DNA of 64,000 nt. Source: Notolepis coatsorum. Taxonomy: Eukaryota > Chordata > Actinopteri > Aulopiformes > Paralepididae. The position numbers were made by a program, and so were the translations under genes. The stretch covers positions 124,822,640 to 124,886,639 of the forward strand of contig OZ020592.1 of NCBI GenBank assembly GCA_963971535.1. Direction: 5' to 3'. Below are positions 35,904 to 47,220 of the stretch, one piece after another. How positions within the stretch are numbered: the stretch's first letter is position 1; each line of letters starts with the position of its first letter. Below the pieces are notes generated by a model. The model saw nothing but the letters and a program-made list of their open reading frames with translations, made no database searches and was not told the origin of the DNA.

Positions 35904-38900
35904 GTGTTATTAATATTGAAATGGCCTATGATGAACACTCCACGAAACGATCCTCCTAACCAACGCCCGCAGTGCGAACGACGGCTCCCTCAGTACTTAG
36001 AGGCTTACGCTGTCAGTCAACAACCTAGTCTTCTACTAACAGTAAACGCGGTAAAACTAGAAAGTAAAAGTATGTCTAACCCCAACGCCCAGACTACCCC
36101 GACCATAGAGGCCCCTACGGGCTCTAATGTAACTGACCAAGTTCACGGTGGGGACCAGTGGGAACCAGACATGACTTCACACCCCGCCAGTACTGAAGAA
36201 GTAGTCCCCGATGAGTCCCGGGAGGAATACAACGCTACCGAGAGAGAACTCGGCACGGAAGAAGACGGGGAGAGCACCGTGGAGATAGAACTCCAAGGCT
36301 CCGCAAGGAGTACCCCGAGGGAAGGCTCCCCTATACAACCGCCTTCTCCCAGCGAGGCAGAGAGGACCCTACAGCAGGCCTTCCTCATCAGCCTGAACGC
36401 CGCTGCTGAACGCGACCGACTGCAGATCCAGCAGCGAAGCGAACACGAGCAGATACGTCTAGAAATAAGACGCATTCAGATGGAAGAGAATGTGGCCCGA
36501 GAACGAGCCGGTGCTCAACGGGACGCAGCGCGCGACAGACAGCAGTCGCAACTAATAGAACAGCTGATCAGACGGACAACACCCTCTCCCTCCGCCAGAG
36601 GCTCCAGGAACTCGTCTAGACACACCTCCAGGGCGGCATCCCCTAGCCGAGTAAACAACCCTGAACTTGACCACCAGACGAGGTCTATACCCCCCACAGA
36701 CCACCTCCCCCCACCGGTCCAAGCGAGACCTAGCAACCGGGAAGGAGCAGCATATCCTGTGGAGAGGCTAAACCAGAGACTACAAGCACTGGATGACCTA
36801 ACTGAAGACGAAGAGGAAGAGGAGGAGAACCACGCCCGAAGACAGCACAGTACTCTACCGGACCAGGAGGCCCGGTACAGCCCAGGCTATACTCCCGCGG
36901 AGCTGCGCTACAGACCCCCGACTCTATACCCGGGTGAGCACGACGCACGACCCGCACCGAGGAACAGCACCTGGACAAGCGGGCCATGGTACACTGCCGG
37001 TACCAGCCCATACCAAGGAGCGGGAGGAGACTCGCCTAGGAGGCCTCTCCCCCAACGCTCGCCGATGTATCCACAGTCAGCGTCCTACATTGGCACGCCT
37101 ATGGTACCCGACTTCACCCAAGAGAACCGGGCCCAGTATACAGAACTCCGCATGTGTCTGGAGACCATGTTGGTGGATGTATTGGATGAACGCCACAAAT
37201 ACGCCATCCTACTGAAGCACTTAAAGGTACCCCGCGCACATAATATAGCGCTCGCCTACGCGACTTCCACCACCCCATACACAGCAGCGTTGGTAGCATT
37301 GGACCAGAGGTATGGGCGCATATGGGATTACGTGATCCAGGAGATCCGACACATCGACCGCTTACCCCCAGCAATAGACAATCGAGCACTGGACGACCTG
37401 TCCATCAGAGTGCAGTCCCTGGTAGGGATGTTGGGAGCGCAAAGAGAGAAGGGGAGGCATGAACTTTACGCCAACTCAAATGTGGAAAGGATCCTGGAGA
37501 AGCTGCCGCCCGCTTGTCAGGAGCGCTTTAGGCGGCAGAGGGACCACAGAGACCCGAATGGCCCCGAACCGAACCTCCTCGATCTAGCAGACTTCCTGGC
37601 GAGAGAAGTCAGCAGCCTACGGCTAGATACATTCGGACGGAGCACCCCTGGCTCCAGAGAAGGAACCAGACGACTAAATGATGGAAGAAGATCGGTGACT
37701 GTGATGCACCAATCGGAGTCAGTACCGAGCAGCAGGAGCCACAGTACCCCCTCCAGAACGGAGAAGTGGAAGATAGTGTGCCCCTACTGTGAGAAAGAAC
37801 ACTGGCTAGCGCAATGTGACTCCTTCCCCAAGCTGAACGCGGAGGAAGCAGGTCAATGGATAAAGTCCAACAAGCGCTGTTTTCGCTGTGCGCGCTCACA
37901 CATGGCAGCCGAATGCCGCTTAAAGAAAAGGTGCACCAAGTGCGATGGAGCCCATCTGGACATACTTCACGACAGTAACAGACGGCGCCCTTCACCTGCA
38001 CCATCCAGCCGCAAAGCGAGCGTCATGTACATCGATCCCGCCAGCAGCAGTGGAGCCCGAGTACTCCTAAAAGTAGTGCGTGTGACACTAAGCTACCAGA
38101 ATAAAGTCCTGGACACTTACGCCGTCCTCGATGACGGGTCAGAGAAGACCCTGCTGCTCGCCTCCGCTGCGGCCCAGCTAGGGCTGCGGGGAAGCGAAAC
38201 CCAAATGACAATTCGGACAATAAGACGAGATTTGAAGACGATAAAGGGCGAGAATGTCTCATTCTCTATCGCAGCAAGCGGCCAGCCTGAGCGACGGTAC
38301 CAGATTGCAGACGCTTTCACCAGCCAAGAAATAGGACTGTCGCGGTACACATACCCCGTCGCCAAGCTGATGGAGAAATATGCACATCTGCGCAAGTTAC
38401 CGATCCCGCTCATAGACAATGCTATGCCGACCCTGTTGATAGGCTCCGACCATGCAGACCTCATTGTCCCGATAGACCGGGTTCATACCGGACCCCGAGG
38501 CTGTCCTGCAGCAGTCGAGACCCGTTTGGGATGGACTCTCCAAGGCCCGCTCGCCAAATCTCTCAACCGAAGTACAGCCACTAGATGTCTCCACTCCCAA
38601 GTCACAGAGGGAGAAACCGCACTCCTGCAACACGTAGAGCGGCTATGGACCTTGGAACAAATGCCCTTTAAGAACGGAAAGAAAGACATTCGCTCTAAAG
38701 ATGACATTTACGCAATTCACCTCCTCGAGACAGGGACCAAGAGAGTCCCGGTCAACGGCGTGTTGAGATACGCCACGCCACTCCTGCGGCGAGAAGGAAT
38801 GCCTACTTTCCACGCCAAGACAGACGCCACAGAACGGTACCTGCTGAACACGGAGCGGCGCTTAGCCAAGAACCCCGCCCAAGAGAGTGTATACCGCGCT

Positions 38901-41900
38901 GAGATTGAGAAGCTCATCACAGCGGGACACGTCACAAAGATGGACATTAAAGAGGCTGACCAGACCACTGAATCGTGGTACGTGCCCCACCACAAGGTCC
39001 ATCACAACGGTAAAGACCGCATAGTATTTAACTGCAGCTACCAGATCGGATCCCAAAATCTGAATAAAGAGTTACTGCCCGGTCCCACACTCGGCCCCTC
39101 CCTACTCTGCGTTCTACTCCGCTTCCGCCAGGAAAAGGTGGCCATCAGCGGGGACATTAAAGGAATGTTCCTGCAGGTGAGATTAGTAGAGGCGGACAAG
39201 CCCCTGTTACGGTTCCTATGGAGAGAGAAGCCAGGAGATGAGCACCCAGCCATCTACCAATGGGAAGTCCTCCCCTTCGGAACGACGTGCAGCCCCTGCT
39301 GTGCGACATTTGCACTACAGAAACATGTAGCAGAGGACCCAGCAGCGGACGAAGAGGTCCGACACAGCGTAAAGAACAGCTTCTACGTAGACAACTGTCT
39401 ACAAAGCCTTTCAACCCAGGAAGAAGCCGAGGCTCTCCTGATTAAACTCCGCGCCTCATTGATCAAAGGCGGCTTTGATCTCAGGCAGTGGGCCAGCAGC
39501 GATCCGCAAGTACTGCGCAGCCTCTCCTCCGAGGACAAGGCAGCCAGCAGCGAGACCTGGATGGCTACAATCCCGGGAGAAGCCCAGGAGATGACCCTGG
39601 GATTGGTGTGGCGATTCAAAACAGATTCGCTTCACTACAGACACAAGCCCCTGACTACGGAGCAGGGAAGGCCGGCGGCGGCGCCGACCACCAGACGGAG
39701 TGTGTACACAACACTCGCCCGACAATATGACCCGCTAGGATGTATTCTACCGTACACCACCAGGGCAAAAATGATTGTACGAGCATTGTGGGACAAGGAC
39801 CAGGGCTGGGACGACCCCATTCCCGCACACCTTGCATCCACCTGGAGAGAGTGGGAGATGGAGCTCCACTCACTCCCAGGCGTTAATATGCGCCGAAGCT
39901 ACTTCCCACCCACGGTGAGGCCAGAGACATGTAAAATGGACTTACACGTCTTCAGTGACGCCTCAGAGGTCGCATACGGATCAGTAGCCTACTTGCGGGC
40001 CCAAGACCAGGGGGGAGAGATCTACACAGCATTTGTCCTCGCCCGCTCGAGAATAGCCCCACGCAAGCAACAATCTATCCCACGTCTAGAGCTCTGCGCA
40101 GCCCTAGCCGGAGCGCACCTAGCCACGCTCATCCAACGTGAGCTCACCATACCGGAGTCTAGAACAATCCTGTGGTCAGATTCCACGACGGTACTCGCCT
40201 GGATCAAATCGGACTCATGCAAGTACAAAGTCTTCGTGGGAGTCAGAGTCACCGAGATTCAAGACTTAACCGAAGAGTTAACCGGAGAAACAGAGTGGCG
40301 CTACGTTGATACAAAACAGAACCCAGCTGACGTCATCACCCGGGGGATGCCCCTGGATGACCTCACCCGTCGCAATGTCTACAGTGACGGCCCCGCATTC
40401 CTAAGACTCCCGGAAGGACAGTGGCCCATGTCTATCCCGAGGGAAGCAAGTCCAGAGGAGGTGGAAAATAAGAAGTCTGTGTTCTGTGGATTGAGCACCG
40501 TAGCCTCCACCGACCCTAACATAGACGATTGCACGTCCATAGAGAGTGCACAACAAAGAACATTCCTGCGGTACCACCCGGAGTGCAAGTCCCCCGCTGA
40601 TATGTCAGCAGCTAACTACGAGGAAGCAGAATTGCTTCTACTGCAGCGAGCCCAGAGAGACTCGTTCCCCGATGAATTGGCCTGTCTACAGGGAGGAAAG
40701 CCCGTCCCATCCGACAGCAGATTAATTCACCTGGCCCCCGAGAGCGACGCTCATACCCTCATCAGAGTGGGTGGTCGCCTACGCAGAGCCCCCAATCTAC
40801 CGGATGACATTAAATACCCGATCGTATTGAACAGCCGACACAAGGTCACAGAGCTGATTATAAAGAAATACGATGAGGATGTACATCACGCAGGAGCAGA
40901 AAGAGTCTTCGCGGAAATCAGACGTCGTTACTGGATCCTACAAGGAAGAGAGGCGGTACGACGCTTCCAGCGAACATGTCTAGACTGCCGCAAGTGGCGC
41001 GCGCAGCCCAGCATACCAAGGATGGCTGACCTTCCTCCATGTCGCCTCCGAATCGGTGACAAGCCATTCCACTCAACGGGTATGGACTGCTTTGGCCCGC
41101 TGCACATAAAGAAAGGAAGAGGAACTGAGAAGCGGTGGGGTATTGTATTCAAATGCATGACCACCAGAGCGATACACATCGAGCTTCTCCCGACCATGAG
41201 CACAGACTCATTCCTTATGGCCTTCCGAAGATTCACATCACGGAAAGGAAGACCGTCTACCCTATTGTCCGATCATGGGACAAACTTCAAAGGCGGCGAA
41301 AGAGAGCTGAGAGAGAGCTTCCAAGCTATGGGCCCAGAACTTAAGACCCACCTCGCTCCAGCACAGGTTGATTTCCAATTCAACCCCCCAAACGCACCCC
41401 ACTTCGGTGGCACTTGGGAACGAGAAGTGCGCTCCATAAAGACAGCCCTGTACGCAGTACTTGGGGCCCAGACTGTGGCGGAAGAAGTCCTACTGACAGT
41501 CCTCACGGAGATTGAGGGAGTACTTAACTCGAAGCCCCTCGGATATGTCTCCAGTGATGTGGCGGATATCGACCCAGTTACCCCCAACACACTCCTGATG
41601 GGGCGGCTAGATCCTGCATTACCCCAGACAATGTACCGGCCTGAAGAAGCGAACGGCCGACGAATGTGGAGGTACAGCCAAGTATTAGCCGACAAGTTTT
41701 GGAACAGTTTCCTACTGCACTACCTACCGTCTCTACAGACCCGCCAGAAGTGGGTAAAGGAGAGAGACAATTTGACAGAAGGAACAGTCGTCATGATTAT
41801 TGATCAATCACTGCCCAGAGCTATGTGGCCGGCCGGCCGCGTAAGCAAAGTGATCACCGGTGCCGACGGCAAGGTCCGAGCAGCTGAAGTGCTCGTCCAG

Positions 41901-41993
41901 GGTCGCACTTACACCCGTCCCGTGGCAAGGCTCATAGAACTGCCTCGACTCCCAGACACAATCGATGATGACCATGACCCTACAACCCTATGA
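35904..41993 (+). CDS. BEL1 gag-pol polyprotein, 2,029 codons, intact
   Basis: Single open frame. Order by residue: gag with charged coiled coil (about 150-220) and capsid-like region (400-560); zinc knuckles CPYCEKEHWLAQC (about 626) and CFRCARSHMAAEC/CTKCDGAH (about 655-690); aspartic protease with VLDDGSEKTLL (about 740); RT with RIVFNCSY (about 1,039) and YVDN (about 1,160) in place of the common YVDD; RNase H with FSDAS, WSDST and NPADVITRG (1,344-1,470); integrase HHAGAERVF/CLDCRKW zinc domain (1,661-1,691) and DDE residues in GMDCFGPL, LLSDHGTNF and GGTWEREV (1,726-1,834). The likely start is M9 or M10 (35,928/35,931); the ATG matching the BEL2 start (35,921) is out of frame. Confidence 0.95.
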   Translation: MLLILKWPMMNTPRNDPPNQRPQCERRLPQYLEAYAVSQQPSLLLTVNAVKLESKSMSNPNAQTTPTIEAPTGSNVTDQVHGGDQWEPDMTSHPASTEEVVPDESREEYNATERELGTEEDGESTVEIELQGSARSTPREGSPIQPPSPSEAERTLQQAFLISLNAAAERDRLQIQQRSEHEQIRLEIRRIQMEENVARERAGAQRDAARDRQQSQLIEQLIRRTTPSPSARGSRNSSRHTSRAASPSRVNNPELDHQTRSIPPTDHLPPPVQARPSNREGAAYPVERLNQRLQALDDLTEDEEEEEENHARRQHSTLPDQEARYSPGYTPAELRYRPPTLYPGEHDARPAPRNSTWTSGPWYTAGTSPYQGAGGDSPRRPLPQRSPMYPQSASYIGTPMVPDFTQENRAQYTELRMCLETMLVDVLDERHKYAILLKHLKVPRAHNIALAYATSTTPYTAALVALDQRYGRIWDYVIQEIRHIDRLPPAIDNRALDDLSIRVQSLVGMLGAQREKGRHELYANSNVERILEKLPPACQERFRRQRDHRDPNGPEPNLLDLADFLAREVSSLRLDTFGRSTPGSREGTRRLNDGRRSVTVMHQSESVPSSRSHSTPSRTEKWKIVCPYCEKEHWLAQCDSFPKLNAEEAGQWIKSNKRCFRCARSHMAAECRLKKRCTKCDGAHLDILHDSNRRRPSPAPSSRKASVMYIDPASSSGARVLLKVVRVTLSYQNKVLDTYAVLDDGSEKTLLLASAAAQLGLRGSETQMTIRTIRRDLKTIKGENVSFSIAASGQPERRYQIADAFTSQEIGLSRYTYPVAKLMEKYAHLRKLPIPLIDNAMPTLLIGSDHADLIVPIDRVHTGPRGCPAAVETRLGWTLQGPLAKSLNRSTATRCLHSQVTEGETALLQHVERLWTLEQMPFKNGKKDIRSKDDIYAIHLLETGTKRVPVNGVLRYATPLLRREGMPTFHAKTDATERYLLNTERRLAKNPAQESVYRAEIEKLITAGHVTKMDIKEADQTTESWYVPHHKVHHNGKDRIVFNCSYQIGSQNLNKELLPGPTLGPSLLCVLLRFRQEKVAISGDIKGMFLQVRLVEADKPLLRFLWREKPGDEHPAIYQWEVLPFGTTCSPCCATFALQKHVAEDPAADEEVRHSVKNSFYVDNCLQSLSTQEEAEALLIKLRASLIKGGFDLRQWASSDPQVLRSLSSEDKAASSETWMATIPGEAQEMTLGLVWRFKTDSLHYRHKPLTTEQGRPAAAPTTRRSVYTTLARQYDPLGCILPYTTRAKMIVRALWDKDQGWDDPIPAHLASTWREWEMELHSLPGVNMRRSYFPPTVRPETCKMDLHVFSDASEVAYGSVAYLRAQDQGGEIYTAFVLARSRIAPRKQQSIPRLELCAALAGAHLATLIQRELTIPESRTILWSDSTTVLAWIKSDSCKYKVFVGVRVTEIQDLTEELTGETEWRYVDTKQNPADVITRGMPLDDLTRRNVYSDGPAFLRLPEGQWPMSIPREASPEEVENKKSVFCGLSTVASTDPNIDDCTSIESAQQRTFLRYHPECKSPADMSAANYEEAELLLLQRAQRDSFPDELACLQGGKPVPSDSRLIHLAPESDAHTLIRVGGRLRRAPNLPDDIKYPIVLNSRHKVTELIIKKYDEDVHHAGAERVFAEIRRRYWILQGREAVRRFQRTCLDCRKWRAQPSIPRMADLPPCRLRIGDKPFHSTGMDCFGPLHIKKGRGTEKRWGIVFKCMTTRAIHIELLPTMSTDSFLMAFRRFTSRKGRPSTLLSDHGTNFKGGERELRESFQAMGPELKTHLAPAQVDFQFNPPNAPHFGGTWEREVRSIKTALYAVLGAQTVAEEVLLTVLTEIEGVLNSKPLGYVSSDVADIDPVTPNTLLMGRLDPALPQTMYRPEEANGRRMWRYSQVLADKFWNSFLLHYLPSLQTRQKWVKERDNLTEGTVVMIIDQSLPRAMWPAGRVSKVITGADGKVRAAEVLVQGRTYTRPVARLIELPRLPDTIDDDHDPTTL

Positions 41994-42092
41994 CTTTGTG
42001 AAGTTGACTGACCCCTACAGCAAACCCTTATGTGTAAATAGACAACGCGATTAATCTGTCTCTGTTTAACTGATTAGGTCTGGGACCTATTC

Positions 42093-42102
42093 AGGGGGTG
42101 GC
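42093..42102 (+). promoter_or_regulatory. BEL1 polypurine tract
   Basis: AGGGGGTGGC immediately before the 3' LTR, the expected plus-strand primer position. The matching site in BEL2 is AGGAGGCGGC. Confidence 0.7.
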
Positions 42103-43537
42103 TGTTGTGAAGGGCCAGATTAAACCGAATATATATATATTTATTTATATATATATATTTAATTGTATTTGTATATTCTCTAATATTCCCTGATATCCCT
42201 TGTATATTCCTTGTACAATATGCATTGAATATCCATTCTAGCCTACTGAACATCCCATAATAGTCTCCATTCTACTATTGGTCGAGACCTTGGTGCCAGG
42301 CTGCCATACCCCTCAGACCCAGTTCAAACGTACCGCTCCACATGTGCGAACGGGTCCTGGTTCCGCGTAGGAATCTGGCTACCGCACCACTAATGGGGCT
42401 ATTTGTTCGTGGTGCGTATATGTACTGCGCTACTGAAGTGGGACTTCCTTTTTCAGTCCAGTTTCTTACCCTCCAATAGAGTCACAGACGTAAAGCCTCC
42501 CCGCGACGCCACGTGTGGGAGTAAGGCCAAGTTCGCCTACCATCGGTATTGAGACATCGTGTATATTAATATTTGAATAGTCATATTTGGCACTATATCG
42601 TCGAGTTGGACGTAGTCTATTAAGCTAATAATAGTCTGTTAATATATAGTGCTTCGTGCGGTGAGAATACTACCGTAGTCAGCACCCCATCGTTTCGGGC
42701 AGAGAACTGGCTGCTTACCCAGGGTGGTTGACCCCATGTGAAGCTGCACCCGAGGAGCCCCAGAGCCGACGAGCGAGTGGACCTGTATACCGGATTATTC
42801 TACCGACGACAGCCCGCCTTCCCAGGCACGGATTATGCTTTGTATACTTTGATTATTCCATGGATAAAGACCCCCGACACTGCCGTGTGTTGGAACCCCC
42901 CCCCCCTGGAGAGGACGCAAGGTGAGGAGACGCTCTGCAAGACGAGGTCGCTTCACGTCTCTCCCCCGTGGACCGGAGAGAGCCGGCCCACAAAGAGTCC
43001 ACCTGCTTTCATCTGTGGTCCAAGGATCGCCGGCGCATTGAACGGCACTACAGTGGGTTCACCTGGGATACCCTTGGCCGGACGAGGCAGCCGGATTCTA
43101 CCCCCCCCCCCCTCCTACTCCTGTCGGCTTACAAGCGACCGGATTAACCCCCTCTAGTGTATCTAGTATATAATCATTAAGTATCATTGCTGTTATTCCT
43201 TAACTATTCCAGGTCGTATATTTACCACCTGCGCCTTCAGAGATTGGACATTCTCTATTGATATACCGACGAATACTCTTTGCCATAAAAGTGCATACTA
43301 TTTCAATTCATAAATGTAATTAAGTGATTAAGTGCTTGTTCTACACACCATCGCTGTGTAGAAATAAAGACCTGTTTCGACTTCGTACATTTGTGTTGGA
43401 TCCGTTTCATCTACGTGAGAGTGTTTATGATAATATATTTATGCCGTGTACTGGGTGGCCGAATATTAAGTACAAAGGTAGTGGTAGTAAGTATCATATC
43501 TAGTAATACAGTCAGGGAATTGTACCCCTCAGTTACA
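42103..43537 (+). repeat. BEL1 3' LTR
   Basis: Copy of the 5' LTR with one extra AT in the run near 42,130. No other difference was noticed by eye, including equal C-run lengths (11 and 12). Confidence 0.95.
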
Positions 43538-43826
43538 AGTAGAATGTCGACTGTGGCTTGGCCACTTTCCCGTAAAAAATAAATAAATAAAAATTTAAAT
43601 GAGATAAACTAAAAATAAAGACCAAAAATAAGCTTCAATTGTCATGCCCTAATCACTTACATTTTATATGAACTTGTGTAATTTATAGTAACCCATGAAT
43701 AATATGAAGGTATTGAACTGAAGAGAGAGCCTCAATAAATCAGAGAGAGCGGATGAAAAAGAAAAAAAAACAAGTAAAAGGAAGAGAACATTAACTTAGA
43801 TCTTAAAAGAGCATTGCTATGCTTAA

Positions 43827-44255
43827 AGGGGAACTATTTTACTATTTCTTTCACTATTTGGGCACTTTTACACAATTCCTGTGAGTCTATGGAACACCTC
43901 TGTAATATATATATTTTTTTTATTCATTGTTTTGTATTTCTAATCAAGTCCTCAAAAACACCATTTTTCTACCTCAAGATCTCGAGCTGTTTTGAGCCTG
44001 GGCTGCAGGTGCCACCTAAACCACTGCGGAGCGTCGTCGTCTATCTCAACATTAACATGCAGCAGTGACTATATGACATCACATATAGGCACATTTTCAA
44101 ACGACTCAGTTCAGTGAGGGTGAATATTGTGAGAGGAGAATTGGAAGAATGCGCCAATATGAGAATTTTGAGACATAGATCATATTAATATAAGTTCACA
44201 TAGCTAGGAAACAATGCTAAACACTCAAAAAGGCCATTTATAAGATAGTTCCCCT
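43827..44255. mobile_element. Kolobok-like MITE
   Basis: 429 bp flanked by TTAA (43,823-43,826 and 44,256-44,259). The inverted ends are AGGGGAACTATTTTA and AGATAGTTCCCCT. TTAA plus AGGGGAAC ends fits Kolobok; piggyBac-like is the alternative. No transposase. Confidence 0.75.
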
Positions 44256-44259
44256 TTAA

Positions 44260-44541
44260 ACATCTAAAGTATAAATTGGAGAAGTAGTGAAATTATTTCC
44301 CATTAATAAAAAAACAGTTTTTAAATACGTATATGCAGCATTTCCCCTGACCGGGGTGGGCGATGATCATTGTGTAGAGTGATCTTTCAGCCGGCCGGCT
44401 ATGATGGCTCTGTGGTTCTGCATCTAGATAGCTGTTGATTATTCCCCCGAGGGGCTTCTGGTAGAGTGAATGACCACGTATTGCTGATATTCCAGAATGC
44501 TCCATATATCAAAGAATGCTTCGATGTTCTAGATTATTCCA
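44260..44541 (-). other. 5' end region of L1 copy 4
   Basis: Between the MITE and the TSD. A 70-codon minus ORF (44,293-44,505) shows no known ORF1 feature, so it is not called a gene. Confidence 0.4.
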
Positions 44542-44554
44542 ATAGTAATAATCT

Positions 44555-47220
44555 TGTAGGCTGGGTACTGCCATCCCTCCCTCTTCCTTTGGTAGTTGTA
44601 GTGTTTTATATCTGACCCGTGGTCTTCTCCCCGCCCATATGAACCTCGATATCAGTCTGTCCCACTCCCTGAATTGATTATGTGGTATTTGTATCGGTAG
44701 TGACTGGAATAGGTACAGTAACCTTGATAGTATGTTCATTTTAATGACCTCTATTCTTGAATCGAAGTCCAACGGCATTACTGTCCATCTCTCTAAGTCT
44801 CTCTTGATGTTCTGATTTATCTGTGTATAGTTCGCCTCAAACAGTTTCCCCACCCCTCTCGTGATGTTCACCCCTAAGTATTTAATCTTGTCCATGTCCC
44901 ATCTTATCCCGTACTGTTCCCTAATTTCCGTCGTTGGGGTATAGTTCCATGCTAAGGTCTGTGTCTTTGTCACGTTTAGTTTGTATCCTGAGTAGTGGCC
45001 ATATTCCTTCAGTAGATCCATCAGTGCCGGGAAGCTCTTGTCTGGTTGTCTCATGTATACTATCACGTCATCCGCAAATAGGCCTAGTTTATATTCCGTT
45101 CCCTTTATCCTTACTCCCTTGATGTCCTCGGTCTGTCTGATCAGTTGCGCCAGTGGTTCTATGAAAACGGCGAAGAGCGTTAGTGAGAGACAACATCCCT
45201 GTCTGGTAGCCCTCTCTAATCTGATTCTATCCGTCAGGCTGCCATTCACCTTAACCCTCGCTGTCGGTTCTTGATATAGCGCCTTGATCATCTTCATCGC
45301 CCTCCCGTTCAGTCCGAACCTCATCAATGTTTTATATAAAAATGTCCAGCTCACACTGTCGAATGCTTTTTCTGCATCTAGGCTAATCAGTACCGCGCTA
45401 CCACCTTGTTTTTGTATCTCCTCTACTATGTGTAATGTCTTTCTCACGTTGTCCTGTGTCTGTCTCCCTTTAATAAATCCAGTTTGATCTTCATCTATAA
45501 TGTCTGGCATAAACGTCTCAAATCTCTTTGATATTATCGATGTATACATCTTGTAATCCACGTTGAGTATGGACACAGGTCTGAAACTACTACATAATTC
45601 TCTATCCTTCCCTTCCTTCGGTATCGTGGTGATTATGGCTTCCTTCCACGAGGGGGGCATTTTGCCCTCTTCCATTGTGTGTCTGAACGCCGCCCCTAAC
45701 ATGGGTGCTAATTCCGTTCTAAATGTCTTGTAGAATTCCGATGGGAATCCGTCGCTCCCCGGAGATTTGTTGTTTTTAGCTCTACTAATTGCCTCTTCCA
45801 GTTCTTGTTCCGTAATTATTTTATTTAATTCTTCATTCTGTTCTTTCCCTATCGATGGTAACTCTAGCTTCTCCAGATATGCTTCTATTTCCTCTTCTCC
45901 CGCTGCTTTTGGCTGTGTTTATAGTTTCTCATAGTATTCTCTAAATGTCCTCTCTATTTCAGCTGGGTCTCTCAATATTTCATTAGTCTTTGTATCCCTT
46001 ATTGTGTGTATCGTGTTCAACTTCTGTTGCGTCCTAATTCTCCTAGCCAACAGTCTGGTCGCTTTTGGTCCCCCTTCATAGTACGTTTGTTTCATGAACC
46101 TCGCTTTCTTTTCTATTTCCGTCAATAATTCCCTATTTATCCTGGCCTTTACTTCTTTGATTTCTCCGAGTGTTTCCTGTTCTTTTGATATCTGGTGTCT
46201 CCCCTCTAGCTTCTTCAGCTTACCTATCAGATTGTGATATGTCTCCGTTCTGGCCTTCTTCAGCATTGCTGTCTTCTCCATCAATTTCCCCCTTATCACC
46301 ACCTTCAGTGTGTCCCATAGAATGTTCGGATCTACCGCCCCGTTGTCATTTTCTTCCTTATATCTGGCTATCTCCTCCTTGATCTGACTCACCACCCCCT
46401 TGTTATTTAATATTCCTACATTTAGTCTCCAGATCGTGTTCCTCCGTCTCCCTTCTAGATCTACTGTCAGATATATGGCACTGTGATCCGATATGTCCGC
46501 TACTCCTATTCTGCTCTCCCGTACCCTGTACTGTCCCCCGTCGTCATCAAAAAGTAGTCTATTCTCGCATATGTCACGTGCGGGTGTGAGTAATGTGTAT
46601 TCCCTGTCCATGGCGTGCATCCCCCTCCAAACATCTGTAATTCCCATTTCCGTCATCTGAATATTCATATATCTACTGATTGGTGCCCGTCCTTTTCTAG
46701 TACTCGTGGTGTCTAGGTCGTGATTCAGTACTGCATTAAAATCTCCCGCGCATATCAATATCCCTTCTAGTTCCATCACTATCATATCAAAAATGGTCTC
46801 ATATAAATCCCTCTCACTCTCTGGGGGTGCATAAACATTCACTAACATAATCATTTGACCCTCCATTTTTTCCTTCACCAGAACAAACCTTCCCTCCTTG
46901 TCTCTTACTTCCTTGATCAATTCAAATTTGACTGTGTTTTTGATTAACGTGATTACTCCTCTCCTCAGGTTCCGTTTAAAGGAACTATAGTATGCATTTT
47001 CATATCCAAATCTCTTCAGTTTCTCATGATCCTGTGCTACCAAATGTGTCTCCTGCAGAAAAATCACTTCCATCTCACTTTTTTTACACTTCAACATCAC
47101 TTTGCCCCTCTTTATCGTATTATTCATTCCATTAACGTTTAACGACATAATTTTTATACCTTTAACCATTGTCATCTTTCTTCTTCTTTCGTCTGTCAGT
47201 CCCCCCCATGTCACATTCAT
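44555..47220 (-). pseudogene. L1 copy 3 ORF2, endonuclease and RT part
   Basis: From ATG 47,220: endonuclease with SLNVNGMNN, LQETHL, NVYAPP, GDFNAVLNHDLD, SDHSAIY; linker; one in-frame TAA at 45,921-45,919 after FREYYEKL; then RT with SPGSDGFPSEFYKTF, FRPVSILNVDYKMYT, DQTGFIKGR, SLDAEKAFDSVSW, RQGCCLSLTLF and FADD (45,067-45,078); thumb to the DYYY codons where L1 copy 4 entered. One stop here and one frameshift in the distal part are the only breaks besides the insertion. FADD is a known variant of YADD. Confidence 0.9.

Larger units (their letters stand above)
34427..43537 (+). mobile_element. BEL/Pao LTR retrotransposon 1 (BEL1), complete
   Basis: 9,111 bp with LTRs of 1,433 and 1,435 bp and a 5-bp TSD AGTAG (34,422-34,426 and 43,538-43,542). 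The LTRs begin TGTTGTGAAGGG and end CCCCTCAGTTACA. By eye they differ only by one AT unit in a dinucleotide run near 34,450/42,130, so insertion is very recent. The element has a PBS, a single gag-pol ORF and a polypurine tract, and no env-like ORF. It is inserted in L1 copy 4 upstream of its ORF2. Confidence 0.95.
30104..44541 (-). mobile_element. L1 copy 4, nested in L1 copy 3
   Basis: A 13-bp TSD ATAGTAATAATCT (30,091-30,103 and 44,542-44,554) lies within ORF2 of copy 3. The T-rich start TTTTTTTGTATTTTATTTTT is the L1 3' tail on the minus strand. It carries ORF2 and, upstream, about 0.9 kb of non-coding sequence without a recognisable ORF1, so ORF1 is lost or decayed. BEL1 (34,427-43,537) and a Kolobok-like MITE (43,827-44,255) lie in the upstream part. 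Confidence 0.88.

Noticed and set aside
36143-41695. Many minus-strand ORFs opposite BEL1 gag-pol
   Set aside because: Antisense shadows of a long GC-rich ORF; no recognisable proteins.
44293-44505. 70-codon ORF as L1 ORF1 remnant
   Set aside because: No coiled coil or RRM features; not supportable.
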